Assembly (NCBI GenBank): GCA_964548055.1
Contig: CAZJPS010000046.1
Span: forward strand, 1-9,161
Direction of reading: 5' to 3'
DNA length: 9,161 nucleotides
From: CAZJPS01 sp964548055
GTDB lineage: Bacteria > Patescibacteriota > Gracilibacteria > Peribacterales > Peribacteraceae
In this document: in pieces, positions 1-7,677 of the stretch
How positions within the stretch are numbered: the first letter of the stretch is position 1
How the letters are laid out: each line of letters opens with the position of its first letter
Made by a program: the position numbers and the translations under genes
The notes under the pieces: model-generated
What the model was told of the DNA's origin: nothing
Database searches by the model: none
The model's input: only the letters and a program-made list of their open reading frames with translations

Positions 1-2287
1 TGTCAAAACGAACGTCGAGGGTATCACCATCAATGATCTTCTCGAGCGTTGCTTTGTAACGCTTAGATGACTGAGGGCCATACAAAACAGCTTCTCGTGC
101 TGTTTTCCAAGAGATCACAGAGACCGTTGCTCCCTGTGGATTTTTAAGAGCGATGGACCCCGAAGAGTTTCCGAGTGTAAAACTGACATCAGAGGCAGTA
201 ATACTCTTTGTTTTCTTGGCTGAAACCTCTATAGCATCCAAGGCTACTGACTTATTACCTGGAGTGAGGAGAAGCTTCCACCCTTTAAGAACTGCAGAAT
301 GAGCATTTGTATTCTGAATCATCACGTACTCCTGGTTGGTATCCGTGCCCTTTGGATTAGGAAGTGCAGCCACAAGTTCTATACCGGAAGATACACTGGA
401 AGACTGATCAAAAATTGTGTTCGATGTAGCACGAGAGGAGGAAACAGCAGACGAGGAACTCGCAGTTATTTTTGGTAATACTTCAGCCAAAAGTGTTCGT
501 GACACTGTAGTACCACAGTAATTCACTATCTGAGCGTTTATGGTGTACTGACCTACAGTTGAAAAAGTATGACTAGGTGGATTGCATGCGTCTGACATCG
601 ATCCATCTCCAAACAGAATACTGCAGTGCGAGGACGACAGTGATCCCTTGGGAGCAGTCACTTCTACATTCACCGTCACCTTCTCTTCACTGCGCAGAGT
701 TCCCGTTTGTATTGTGAGAGCTGGGTTCCATTCCACAGAACCATTGAGAGCTGACTCTGTGGGTACACAGTAAGGAACCAAGGTGCCCGAAGAGCCGCGA
801 CCGTAACTGACCTCTTCGGGAAGTTCGGGATACTGCAGAGAATCGATTACCTCCAATCCCCTTTTTAGGAATACTTCGCCTCCTTTGTGACTGAATGTGA
901 AACTTGTTTGAGATCTCCAGAATGAAATATGGCTTCCTGGTGACAAAATAACCGATCCTGAACCGCCTAACGTATATGTCTTTGATCCATACTGAAGTGT
1001 CCAACCCGTGATATCCACTTCTTCAATTCCTGAATTCAAAATCTCTATCCATTGGCCGTCGTCGGTACCGATGGGATCGGGAAGGATTTCGGAGAGGAGA
1101 ACGCGAGGAAGAGAAGGCGGACTTGGTGATAAAGAGGAGCTGGAAGGAAAAGGGAGCGAGGGAACCGAGGATTGAACGGAAGAAGAATCAGAGGAATCAG
1201 ATGATTCAGAGGATTGAGTTGAAATAAGACTGGAAGAGGACGATGTACTGAATGATGAGGAAAATTCGGAAGCAGAAGAGGACGATGAAATAGAGGAAAA
1301 TTGTGAAGAAGCTGATGAAGTTTCAGAAGAAAAACTGCTGTAAGAGGCAAAAGAAAATGAGGAGGATGAACTTGATAATATTGGCTCTATATAGGGCTCA
1401 ATAAAAATTTCAACGCCTTGTGATGTATTATTTTTGTGATCAAGTGAATGTATAAAAATTGTATACGAAATTTCTGAGGCAAGTTTTATGGTGAATCCGG
1501 AGGCAGTTGCAGGCAATACAACAGAACTAGAACCTGTGGGCAAAGATGGATTGAATATGAGCTTCTGTGATTTCAGATCTAGAGAAATACTAGGTTTCCA
1601 GCGTAAAAAAAGTATAGATCCTGTCTGATATCGCTCTACTAAAGCGTCCACATTTGTGGCTTCCAGAGGAGGAAAAGTATCAACAGAAGGACCTGTGGCA
1701 TTTTGATATCCAGGTGTTCCAAATAAAGATGCTCCATCATCAAAACCAAGAAAAGTAGTAGCGGTTCGCCATGCGGCAACTGTATTTCCTGCAATGGTAG
1801 AGCTGATGCGCTCCATACTCGCCTTCCATTGAGGAAAGGCTGCATTAGAGCCGGCTATTGGGTTTCCTACACCGTCGTCCGCCTGATCGATGATGTGACC
1901 ACCTGCATCAATCAATTTTACGAGAAGCTTTGTGTTTGGAAGGCTCACTCTGGATGATTGTAAGAAAGGATCCACCAATAAACGTGAACCGGTCGCTGAA
2001 AATCTACTCACAACGAGGTATTCACCGGACCCAATGCTGGCTCCGGATCCAAATTCTGCAATAGAAACATCTATCCCACTGCTATTTAAGCTTGTGATCT
2101 TCCAGCCACCTAAAGAGACGGTGCCAGAAGAAGAGCCTATCTCCAACCATTCATCGGAACTACTCAAATCAGTGCCAGACCACATAATTTCGCTTATGAA
2201 CACGTGTGCAGAAGCAAAACCAGCGCTCGCACAGAAAAAAAGCACAAGAAAAATGGCAGTATTGAAAGCAAATAACCGTAAATGCAT
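1..2287 (-). CDS. Secreted multi-LTD / PKD / staphylococcal-nuclease-like protein, 3' end outside window (partial)
   Basis: An open frame on the minus strand starts at ATG 2287 and runs to position 2 without a stop (762 codons). A signal peptide (residues 1-27, ending ASA) opens it. LTD1 (about 28-197) shows EIMWSG, DEWLEI (45-50), GGWKI, SMERI and GTPGYQN (190-196). An FN3-like stretch follows (about 200-300), then a Ser-rich linker (304-392). LTD2 (about 395-505) has LLSEILPDP and QWIEI. A PKD-like domain (about 525-605) has FGDG (559-562) and SHTFSTVGQY. LTD3 (about 636-740) has EYVMI and GWKLL (669-673). At the edge, IIDGDTLDV (751-759) matches strand 1 of staphylococcal nuclease: D753 and D755 align with calcium-binding D19 and D21. 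LTDs are known to accompany secreted nucleases, so I infer extracellular nucleic acid degradation. The remaining catalytic residues (R35, E43, R87 equivalents) lie outside the window, so activity is unproven. No other start codon lies between 2287 and the upstream stop at 2363-2365. Confidence 0.85.
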   Translation of the reverse strand, partial: MHLRLFAFNTAIFLVLFFCASAGFASAHVFISEIMWSGTDLSSSDEWLEIGSSSGTVSLGGWKITSLNSSGIDVSIAEFGSGASIGSGEYLVVSRFSATGSRLLVDPFLQSSRVSLPNTKLLVKLIDAGGHIIDQADDGVGNPIAGSNAAFPQWKASMERISSTIAGNTVAAWRTATTFLGFDDGASLFGTPGYQNATGPSVDTFPPLEATNVDALVERYQTGSILFLRWKPSISLDLKSQKLIFNPSLPTGSSSVVLPATASGFTIKLASEISYTIFIHSLDHKNNTSQGVEIFIEPYIEPILSSSSSSFSFASYSSFSSETSSASSQFSSISSSSSASEFSSSFSTSSSSSLISTQSSESSDSSDSSSVQSSVPSLPFPSSSSLSPSPPSLPRVLLSEILPDPIGTDDGQWIEILNSGIEEVDITGWTLQYGSKTYTLGGSGSVILSPGSHISFWRSQTSFTFSHKGGEVFLKRGLEVIDSLQYPELPEEVSYGRGSSGTLVPYCVPTESALNGSVEWNPALTIQTGTLRSEEKVTVNVEVTAPKGSLSSSHCSILFGDGSMSDACNPPSHTFSTVGQYTINAQIVNYCGTTVSRTLLAEVLPKITASSSSAVSSSRATSNTIFDQSSSVSSGIELVAALPNPKGTDTNQEYVMIQNTNAHSAVLKGWKLLLTPGNKSVALDAIEVSAKKTKSITASDVSFTLGNSSGSIALKNPQGATVSVISWKTAREAVLYGPQSSKRYKATLEKIIDGDTLDVRFD
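1112..1378 (-). repeat. Ser-rich low-complexity linker in the LTD/nuclease gene
   Basis: About 89 codons (residues 304-392) encode mostly Ser, with Phe, Ala, Glu, Asp and, near the end, Pro. It separates the FN3-like stretch from the second LTD. Codons mix TCN and AGY, so the repetition is clearer in protein than in DNA. Such linkers are typical flexible, possibly O-glycosylated spacers in exported proteins; that role is inference. A shorter Ser linker (about residues 613-634) separates the PKD-like domain from LTD3. Confidence 0.8.
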
Positions 2288-2413
2288 GCAACAATTTTGC
2301 GGATACGCAAAGTGCGATAGAAGATCTAAAAAAAAGATAGAGAGTGTAAAGTCAAATTTTACTCATATGGTAAACAAAAAATCTGTTCTGTTGTCCTTCA
2401 GAACGCACGCATC

Positions 2414-2441
2414 TCGACAGCCAAAGGGGGTGGTGTACACT
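2414..2441 (+). promoter_or_regulatory. Candidate sigma70-type promoter for rny
   Basis: TCGACA (2414-2419, 5 of 6 to consensus), a 16-nt spacer, then TACACT (2436-2441, 4 of 6). The implied 5' leader is about 130 nt, long enough to include the hairpin at 2546-2567. The match is weak and other boxes could serve. Confidence 0.3.
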
Positions 2442-2545
2442 GGGCTTACTCCCCATGCAATTCCGATTCACCAACGATACCTTTTTGGCACAGAATTCAC
2501 CTTGTACGTCATTGAGTACTGTTTTTGGTCGTGCGCGGATAGCCT

Positions 2546-2567
2546 GGCAGGAGTGATATCCCCTGCC
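2546..2567 (+). promoter_or_regulatory. Small GC-rich hairpin just upstream of the rny start
   Basis: GGCAGG (2546-2551) pairs with CCTGCC (2562-2567) across a 10-nt loop, ending 11 nt before the rny ATG. No T-tract follows, so it is not a terminator. The only SD-like string nearby, AGGAG (2549-2553), lies partly inside the stem and about 25 nt from the start, too far for normal use. It could influence translation or stability of rny mRNA; this is inference. Confidence 0.35.
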
Positions 2568-2578
2568 CCTCATGATTT

Positions 2579-4135
2579 ATGGATTTCACACTCGCGGTTC
2601 CGTCGCTCCTACTAGGAGTAGGCGCAGGCTTGGCCTTCGGCTGGGTCTTATTCTCAAAAGGTAAAAAAATTTCTGCTGCATTGCAGGCAAAAATAGACGA
2701 GCAAGAACGCACGCTCGCGAAAGTAGAAACGAAGATTCAAGAAGCAAGAGGACAAATACGCGCTGCTGAAGCAGAAGCAAAAGCATCGGCTAAAGAAATT
2801 CTGAGTGAAGCAAGAATCCAGGCAGGTGAAATGGAAGCGAAAGTAGAAAAAGAGCTGGGAAGAATTGAGGAAAAAGAAAGGAGTCTAGATCAGAAAGTTA
2901 AAGAAGTGGAAAAACAACGTGCCCAGGTGGCGCAGGTTCAATCTGAGTTGGACAGCATGAAAACAGAGCTCTCCGTTTCCAGTGCAAAACACAGAGAAGC
3001 ATTGGAAAAAGTAGCAAAGCTAACTCAAGAGGAAGCAAAGAAGCAGCTTTCAGAGGAACTGGAAAAAGAATTCTCCTCCTACTTTGCATCGCAAATTAAA
3101 CTGAAGAAGGAAGAGATGGAACAAGAAGTAGAAGAGAAAGCAAAAAACCTGATGGCCGAAGCCATGCAGCGCTACGCTTCTGAAGTAGCCAGTGAATCAA
3201 CGGCAACTGTTGTGCAATTGCCTTCAGACGATATCAAGGGAAAGATTATTGGAAAAGAAGGCCGTAATATCATCTCCTTTGAAGGAGCAACGGGCGTAGA
3301 TGTGATTATTGATGACACGCCAGGAGCCATCGTTCTTTCTGGTTTTGATCTTGTTCGCAGATATGTTGCTAAGCTTGCAATGGAGAAACTGATTCAAGAT
3401 GGCCGCATTCAACCAGCGAAGATTGAAGAGGTGGTAGCAAAAGTAAAAGAGCAGGTATCCAAAATGATGCTGGATTTTGGAAAGCGTGCAACGGAAGAAT
3501 TGGGTATTGCCGGATATCCGCCAGATCTTTTGAAGATCATCGGCCGCCTGCGATTCCGTACCAGTTACGGCCAAAACGTTCTGAAGCACTCTGTAGAAAT
3601 GGCACAGATTGGAAAAATGCTCGCCGAAGAGATTGGAGCAAATGTTTCAGTTGTAACTGAAGGTTGTTTGCTGCATGACATTGGCAAAGCACTCGACCAC
3701 GAAGTAACAGGAACACACGTCGAAATTGGAGTGGAAATCTGCAAGAGGTTTAAAGTGAGACCCGAAGTAATTCACTGTGTAGCGGCCCATCACGAAGATA
3801 TCCCCATGGAAACCGCTGAAGCTTTTGTGGTTGCTGCTGCAGACGCAATTTCTGGCGCACGTCCTGGTGCTCGCAGAGAATCTATTGAAGAATACTTCAA
3901 GCGTCTACGCGCACTGGAAGATGTAGCAAAAACATTTGAAGGGGTGAATAAGGCATTCGCCATCTCCGCCGGCCGCGAGATCCGTATTTTTGTTGATACA
4001 AAGAAAATTGATGACTTAGGCCAAGAGAAGCTTGCCAAAGATATTGCGAAGAAAGTTGAAGAAGAACTGACCTATCCAGGAGTGATCAAAGTGAACGTGA
4101 TCCGGGAAAGGAGAATTGAGGAGTTGGCGAAATAA
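2579..4135 (+). CDS. rny: Ribonuclease Y, membrane-anchored endoribonuclease
   Basis: RNase Y makes the initiating endonucleolytic cuts in mRNA turnover at the inner face of the membrane. The 518-residue product matches the usual length (about 520). It has an N-terminal membrane helix (residues 4-25), a long charged coiled coil (about 28-205), a KH domain with the GxxG-type loop GKIIGKEG (221-228) and IIDDTPGAIVLSGFD (243-257), then an HD domain with RFRTSYGQNVLKH (325-337), the catalytic pair in LLHDIGKA (H366, D367) and HHE (404-406). The conserved C-terminal region includes AISAGREIRI (461-470), YPGVIKV and VIRERR. All expected catalytic residues are present. A TGA at 2573-2575 lies in frame just upstream, so ATG 2579 is the earliest start, yet no Shine-Dalgarno precedes it. 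A terminator follows 13 nt after the stop, so it appears monocistronic. Confidence 0.98.
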   Translation: MDFTLAVPSLLLGVGAGLAFGWVLFSKGKKISAALQAKIDEQERTLAKVETKIQEARGQIRAAEAEAKASAKEILSEARIQAGEMEAKVEKELGRIEEKERSLDQKVKEVEKQRAQVAQVQSELDSMKTELSVSSAKHREALEKVAKLTQEEAKKQLSEELEKEFSSYFASQIKLKKEEMEQEVEEKAKNLMAEAMQRYASEVASESTATVVQLPSDDIKGKIIGKEGRNIISFEGATGVDVIIDDTPGAIVLSGFDLVRRYVAKLAMEKLIQDGRIQPAKIEEVVAKVKEQVSKMMLDFGKRATEELGIAGYPPDLLKIIGRLRFRTSYGQNVLKHSVEMAQIGKMLAEEIGANVSVVTEGCLLHDIGKALDHEVTGTHVEIGVEICKRFKVRPEVIHCVAAHHEDIPMETAEAFVVAAADAISGARPGARRESIEEYFKRLRALEDVAKTFEGVNKAFAISAGREIRIFVDTKKIDDLGQEKLAKDIAKKVEEELTYPGVIKVNVIRERRIEELAK

Positions 4136-4148
4136 GCATTCCTAAGCC

Positions 4149-4188
4149 AAAAACCCACTTGGGAACACATCGCTTCCTGAGGGTTTTT
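4149..4188 (+). terminator. Rho-independent-type terminator of rny, overlapping the next promoter
   Basis: AAAAACCC (4149-4156) pairs perfectly with GGGTTTTT (4181-4188). The interior is longer than usual (24 nt) but has further weak pairing such as GGAA with TTCC. The T-tract doubles as the 3' arm, so the hairpin is A-rich on one side and T-rich on the other and could work in both directions. The last two T residues are also the first bases of the -35 box of the downstream gene. Confidence 0.7.
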
Positions 4189-4215
4189 GACTGTTTTACA
4201 ATTTTACTGTATAAT
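4187..4215 (+). promoter_or_regulatory. Strong sigma70-type promoter of the 4241-7555 gene
   Basis: TTGACT (4187-4192, 5 of 6) and a perfect TATAAT (4210-4215) are separated by exactly 17 nt. Transcription should begin near 4222, leaving a leader of only about 19 nt before ATG 4241. This is the best promoter in the window. Confidence 0.8.
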
Positions 4216-4240
4216 ATTAAAAATATTTCCCCACATACAC

Positions 4241-7200
4241 ATGTACAAATACTGGTCGCACGTGATGCTTGCTGTTTTGATAGCAACAAATATTGGACTT
4301 GTGACAAAGCTGGCCGTGGCACAAATAAATGCGCCAGGTAACGCAGCTGCATTTGTGAGCATGCAAGTTCCGTCTTCCATAGCGGCTGGAGAAAAAGGAA
4401 CAGTCACCGTAACATTTAAGAACACAGGATCAAAAACATGGAGAAGTGCGGATAATTATTATGTCGGCAGCGTGTGTCCTTCTCGTGATCGAATCGACAT
4501 GTTTATGGGAGATATTGGAAGCCGTGCAGCGCTCACGAGTGATGTACAGCCCGGACAAGAAGTAAGTATCAGTTTTTCTGTACAATCAAACACTGCTGGA
4601 ACATTTTCAGTGTGCTATCAAATGGTACAAGAAGGTGTGGAGTGGTTTGGTGATGTAAGTGCTACCAATACTATTAGCGTTCGCACAGATTCAGGCGGAG
4701 GTACGTCGAGTAGCAGTTCTGTACAAGCAAGTTCCACATCGTCCTCTAGTACTCCCATAACTCCACCCTCTGCACTTGGAAATAATGCAACGTTTATATC
4801 AATGTCGGAAATACCTTCGCAGCTACCTGTAGGACGCAGTTTTCCAGTAGGAATAACCTATAGGAACACGGGAAAGACAATATGGACAATGACAAACATG
4901 TACCGATTGGGATCACAGAGTCCTCAAGACAACACCATCTGGAATTTGTTAGTGGGGGGAAGCAGAATTGATATTGAACCAGGAAGCACAAATTCAATGA
5001 GCGTTGTAAAGCCGGGTGAATCTGTGAACTTCTTTTTCGTCATCACTCCTAAGAAAACGGGAACGTACGATTTTCAAATGAAAATGGTACAGGATGGAAA
5101 GGAGTGGTTTGGAAATCCCACACCTAAGAAAACAATCAAAGTTATTGAAGATTCCACCATCGCAAAAAATAATGCCGAATTTGTTTCTTTGAGCGGAGTC
5201 CCACAATCTATGAATGTAAATGACACTGCTGTCGTATCTGTGAAAATGAGAAATTCTGGAAACACAACATGGACGAAGAAGGATCTGTACGGACTAGGTA
5301 GTCAAAGTCCTCAGGATAATGTGATATGGGGAGGAGGACGTGCACCTCTATCAGATTCAGTGAAACCCAGTGACGATGCCACCTTCACATTCAAAATTCA
5401 TGCACCAGAGAAAACTGGAAAATACGCATTTCAGTGGAAGATGGTGCAAGATGGAAAGGAATGGTTTGGAGAAGCTTCACCATTGCAGACCATTACAGTG
5501 GTAGATCCGAATGCAAACGCATTTAATTTCGCAAACTTTGTATCAATCACAGGAATGCCTGCAACTATGGCACCTAGCCAAACTGCTACTGTAACAGTGA
5601 CTGCAAAAAATACAGGAACCACAACGTGGGCAAGCCAAAAAGGATATTACCTGGGAAGCCAAAACCCTCAGGATAATCTGACATGGGGTACGAGTCGCGT
5701 TGCGTTACCAAAGCCTGTTGCACCAGGAGAGCAGGTGACATTTTCATTCCAAGTTAGAGCCCCACAAAAAACAGGCACGTATCCTTTCCACTGGAGAATG
5801 GTGCAAGACGGAAAAGAATGGTTTGGAAATGCTGTGTCTACACTGCCTGTGGTAGTAGCAAACAATACTTCTTACACTACCCCTCTCGTTATCGCAGTGA
5901 AGGCAATTGGAACTCAGGATATTGCCACCAAGAATCAGAAAAATATTAATCTTCTCCGCTTTGACGGGTATGCGAATGAAAACAGGGATGTTCTGCTGAC
6001 CGACCTTATTTTCGCATCCGAATCAGGTTCACTCACAAACGCACAAAACTATACCCTATGGGTAGATACAAATAATAATGGCCAAGTAGATACCATTCTA
6101 CAAACCGGCGTTAATAGTCAGAGTAGCAGAATTAATTTCAGCCGGATAACAGGAGGTGGATATGTGATTCCAAAAGGTAAAACTGTGACATTTGAAGTGC
6201 ATGCAGATATTGCGCCGTCGCTTTCAAATAACTGGTTGATGCTCCGTTTCTTAACTAGTGATAGTACTTTCATCGGTGCTGAATATGTAGATACGAGCGC
6301 ACCACTGACAGGCATTAAATTGAACGGAGCATGCACCGGACAGTGCGACATCGCAGTAACTACCAGTCCGTCGCAGCTCTATAAGATCGTTAATCAGGGA
6401 AACTTGTATGTATCGAAGGACACAACACCTCTTAAGAATCGTCAGTTGCTAGCTGGTACGTTGGGCGACTCTATTCTTCGCTTGAACTTCCATGCCGACT
6501 ACGAAGATATTGATGTGACAGATCTACAACTCACCTCCTCTGGCGGCACAGCAACCTCCATTGATCGTTTAGAACTGTATAAGGAAGGCTCGCTCACTCC
6601 TTTTGCACACGCGACGGTAGAAGCATGTGGATCCGATGATGTACTCACACGGAGTAGCAACAAAACAGTCACAACATTCTGCGCTAAAATGCAGGGTCGC
6701 CAGCTTATTGTTACAAAGGGAATGGCGGTGAAAGTACTTGTGAAACCTCGTTTGAAGTCCGACACCGAAGGAGCAGTGAGTGGAGATATTGTTCAGCTCT
6801 TCATAACAAAACAACCTGTTATGAACAATGCAATGGGCTCGGGTGCAGTGCGCGCTCGTGGTGATATATCCTCTAATAATCTTGGTCCTAATAACGGCAA
6901 TATGAACGGAGATGGAGAAATATTTATTGGGCTTGCAGCACCATCACATACGAATAACGATATCGTTGGTATTAAGAATATGACGGTGCTCAGCAAAATG
7001 GCAAGTATTATAAATGCAAGTCCTGATGCAGACGGCAGTATGGTGCCTACTGGTATTTCCGATATCGGTCAGTTTAAATTTACTGCTGCCACAAACAGCA
7101 ACGTAAAAAATGGACTTAATACCTGGACACTTACAGATGTGATCTTTACCCTCAATGCAACAAACATCACGTTCGATCCACAAAGCCTCAAAGTATATAA

Positions 7201-7555
7201 CAAAGCAAACGCGACTGTAAAATCTAACTGCTTTATTCTTGACTCTAGTCCGCCTACATCTCTGTATCGTATTGCTTGTTGGAATATTCGAAATGCAGGC
7301 GTGAATACTGCAATAGATTCAGGAGCTGATATGACACTTGTTCTGCAGGCAAACATCACTGATAGGAAAGTATCACCATTCCAACTATCTGTTTTGAATG
7401 TCTCCCTCGATAATTTTAGTGATGCTGCACGCGTTGGAATAGGGTCACACGAAAGCCATATACGCTGGCTGGATACGGATAGTACTCAGTCACAGAGTTT
7501 TTTGTGGGTTGATTCTCCTGAAACGACGATAAAATCGACCTCATACCAGAACTAA
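4241..7555 (+). CDS. Secreted surface protein with four NBR1-like Ig domains and three C-terminal beta-sandwich modules
   Basis: The product is 1104 residues with a signal peptide (1-27, ending AVA before QINAPG). Four NBR1-central-domain-like Ig modules follow at about 36-147, 180-302, 308-421 and 427-540, each with an F/W-x-N-T/S-G turn, a central W, (L)GSQxPQDN in domains 2-4, PG(E/Q) and the closing signature MVQDGKEWFG (MVQEGVEWFG in domain 1). A Ser-rich linker (about 151-177) separates domains 1 and 2. Residues 541-1104 hold three diverged modules (see the repeat entry); the first has a calcium-loop-like DTNNNGQVD (609-617). Cysteines come in pairs: 79/125, 698/702, 796/814, 997/1013, suggesting disulfides outside the cell. 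No LPXTG motif or C-terminal membrane helix is visible, so attachment is unknown. The frame is open back to a TTG at 4187, but that TTG is the -35 box; ATG 4241 gives a good signal peptide and puts C79/C125 in register with the downstream paralogue. A structural or adhesive role is inference. Confidence 0.88.
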   Translation: MYKYWSHVMLAVLIATNIGLVTKLAVAQINAPGNAAAFVSMQVPSSIAAGEKGTVTVTFKNTGSKTWRSADNYYVGSVCPSRDRIDMFMGDIGSRAALTSDVQPGQEVSISFSVQSNTAGTFSVCYQMVQEGVEWFGDVSATNTISVRTDSGGGTSSSSSVQASSTSSSSTPITPPSALGNNATFISMSEIPSQLPVGRSFPVGITYRNTGKTIWTMTNMYRLGSQSPQDNTIWNLLVGGSRIDIEPGSTNSMSVVKPGESVNFFFVITPKKTGTYDFQMKMVQDGKEWFGNPTPKKTIKVIEDSTIAKNNAEFVSLSGVPQSMNVNDTAVVSVKMRNSGNTTWTKKDLYGLGSQSPQDNVIWGGGRAPLSDSVKPSDDATFTFKIHAPEKTGKYAFQWKMVQDGKEWFGEASPLQTITVVDPNANAFNFANFVSITGMPATMAPSQTATVTVTAKNTGTTTWASQKGYYLGSQNPQDNLTWGTSRVALPKPVAPGEQVTFSFQVRAPQKTGTYPFHWRMVQDGKEWFGNAVSTLPVVVANNTSYTTPLVIAVKAIGTQDIATKNQKNINLLRFDGYANENRDVLLTDLIFASESGSLTNAQNYTLWVDTNNNGQVDTILQTGVNSQSSRINFSRITGGGYVIPKGKTVTFEVHADIAPSLSNNWLMLRFLTSDSTFIGAEYVDTSAPLTGIKLNGACTGQCDIAVTTSPSQLYKIVNQGNLYVSKDTTPLKNRQLLAGTLGDSILRLNFHADYEDIDVTDLQLTSSGGTATSIDRLELYKEGSLTPFAHATVEACGSDDVLTRSSNKTVTTFCAKMQGRQLIVTKGMAVKVLVKPRLKSDTEGAVSGDIVQLFITKQPVMNNAMGSGAVRARGDISSNNLGPNNGNMNGDGEIFIGLAAPSHTNNDIVGIKNMTVLSKMASIINASPDADGSMVPTGISDIGQFKFTAATNSNVKNGLNTWTLTDVIFTLNATNITFDPQSLKVYNKANATVKSNCFILDSSPPTSLYRIACWNIRNAGVNTAIDSGADMTLVLQANITDRKVSPFQLSVLNVSLDNFSDAARVGIGSHESHIRWLDTDSTQSQSFLWVDSPETTIKSTSYQN
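4778..5860 (+). repeat. Tandem NBR1-like Ig domains 2-4, 357-nt period
   Basis: Three consecutive domains repeat without linkers. The 29-nt segment coding for the closing MVQDGKEWFG motif occurs at 5084, 5441 and 5798, exactly 357 nt (119 codons) apart. Related copies are at 4622 in domain 1 and at 8086, 8683 and 9028 in the paralogue. The copies at 5441 and 8086 differ at one position in 29. This points to domain duplication, possibly with later exchange between the two genes. Confidence 0.8.
5933..7360 (+). repeat. Three diverged C-terminal beta-sandwich modules
   Basis: Protein-level repeats at about residues 565-660, 745-840 and 945-1040. Each has the same ordered signature: a T-D-(L/V)-(I/Q)-(F/L) strand (LLTDLIF, DVTDLQL, TLTDVIF), then about 15-18 residues later an aromatic/leucine strand (YTLWVDT, LELYKEG, LKVYNKA), then a closing G-x-x-(V/M)-(T/K/L)-x-x-V/L strand (IPKGKTVTFEV, VTKGMAVKVLV, IDSGADMTLVL). 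Only module 1 keeps the calcium-type DxNxNGxVD loop. I recall similar modules in surface proteins of CPR bacteria and archaea, but I have no family name to assign. Confidence 0.65.
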
Positions 7556-7567
7556 TCAAAGCCATCT

Positions 7568-7606
7568 AAAATATAGCGAAGATTCCCTCTTCGCTATATT
7601 TTTTTT
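7568..7606 (+). terminator. Strong Rho-independent terminator after the four-Ig-domain gene
   Basis: A perfect 15-bp stem (7568-7582 with 7588-7602) closes a 5-nt TTCCC loop and runs into eight T residues ending at 7606. It lies 12 nt after the TAA at 7555 and isolates the gene from its downstream paralogue. Confidence 0.95.
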
Positions 7607-7649
7607 GCAAAAGGCCTCATTTGACTATTTTGATATATAAAAACATATG

Positions 7650-7677
7650 TTGACATTTGTCAAAATGAATGTAAAGT
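7650..7677 (+). promoter_or_regulatory. Candidate promoter of the 7705-9105 gene with a palindrome over the -35 box
   Basis: A perfect TTGACA (7650-7655), a 16-nt spacer and TAAAGT (7672-7677, 4 of 6) would start transcription near 7684, giving a leader of about 20 nt. The -35 box forms half of TTGACA-TT-TGTCAA (7650-7663), a perfect inverted repeat that could be an operator. A second TTGACT lies at 7621-7626 but has only a weak -10 at the right distance (CATATG, 7644-7649). Confidence 0.5.

Larger units (their letters stand above)
2288..2578. other. Divergent intergenic region between the LTD/nuclease gene and rny
   Basis: No convincing gene lies here; short frames crossing it have no signal peptide or recognisable motif. 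It must hold promoters for both divergent genes. For the minus gene the best boxes are weak: TTTACA (minus strand, 2350-2345) with TAGATC 16 nt downstream, or TTGACT (2355-2350) with no good -10. For rny a better candidate is at 2414-2441. An 8-bp palindrome GTGTACAC (2433-2440) overlaps that -10. I see no riboswitch or tRNA. Confidence 0.6.

Noticed and set aside
1045..1350. A 101-codon minus-strand frame rich in Leu, Pro and Phe
   Set aside because: It is a shifted reading of the Ser-rich linker of the LTD/nuclease gene, with no independent motif or start signal.
1932..2615. A 227-codon plus-strand open frame
   Set aside because: It lies antisense to the N-terminal part of the LTD/nuclease gene, whose minus-strand frame has a signal peptide and clear LTD motifs. 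The plus-strand translation has no recognisable features and overlaps the rny start.
4187..4240. Upstream TTG start giving 18 extra residues to the large surface protein
   Set aside because: That TTG is part of the -35 box, so it would not be transcribed from the strong promoter. ATG 4241 gives a proper signal peptide and aligns C79/C125 with the paralogue.
7400..7555. Sortase-type or transmembrane C-terminal anchor in the large surface protein
   Set aside because: The tail is polar (ending TSYQN) with no LPXTG-like motif, hydrophobic segment or basic end.
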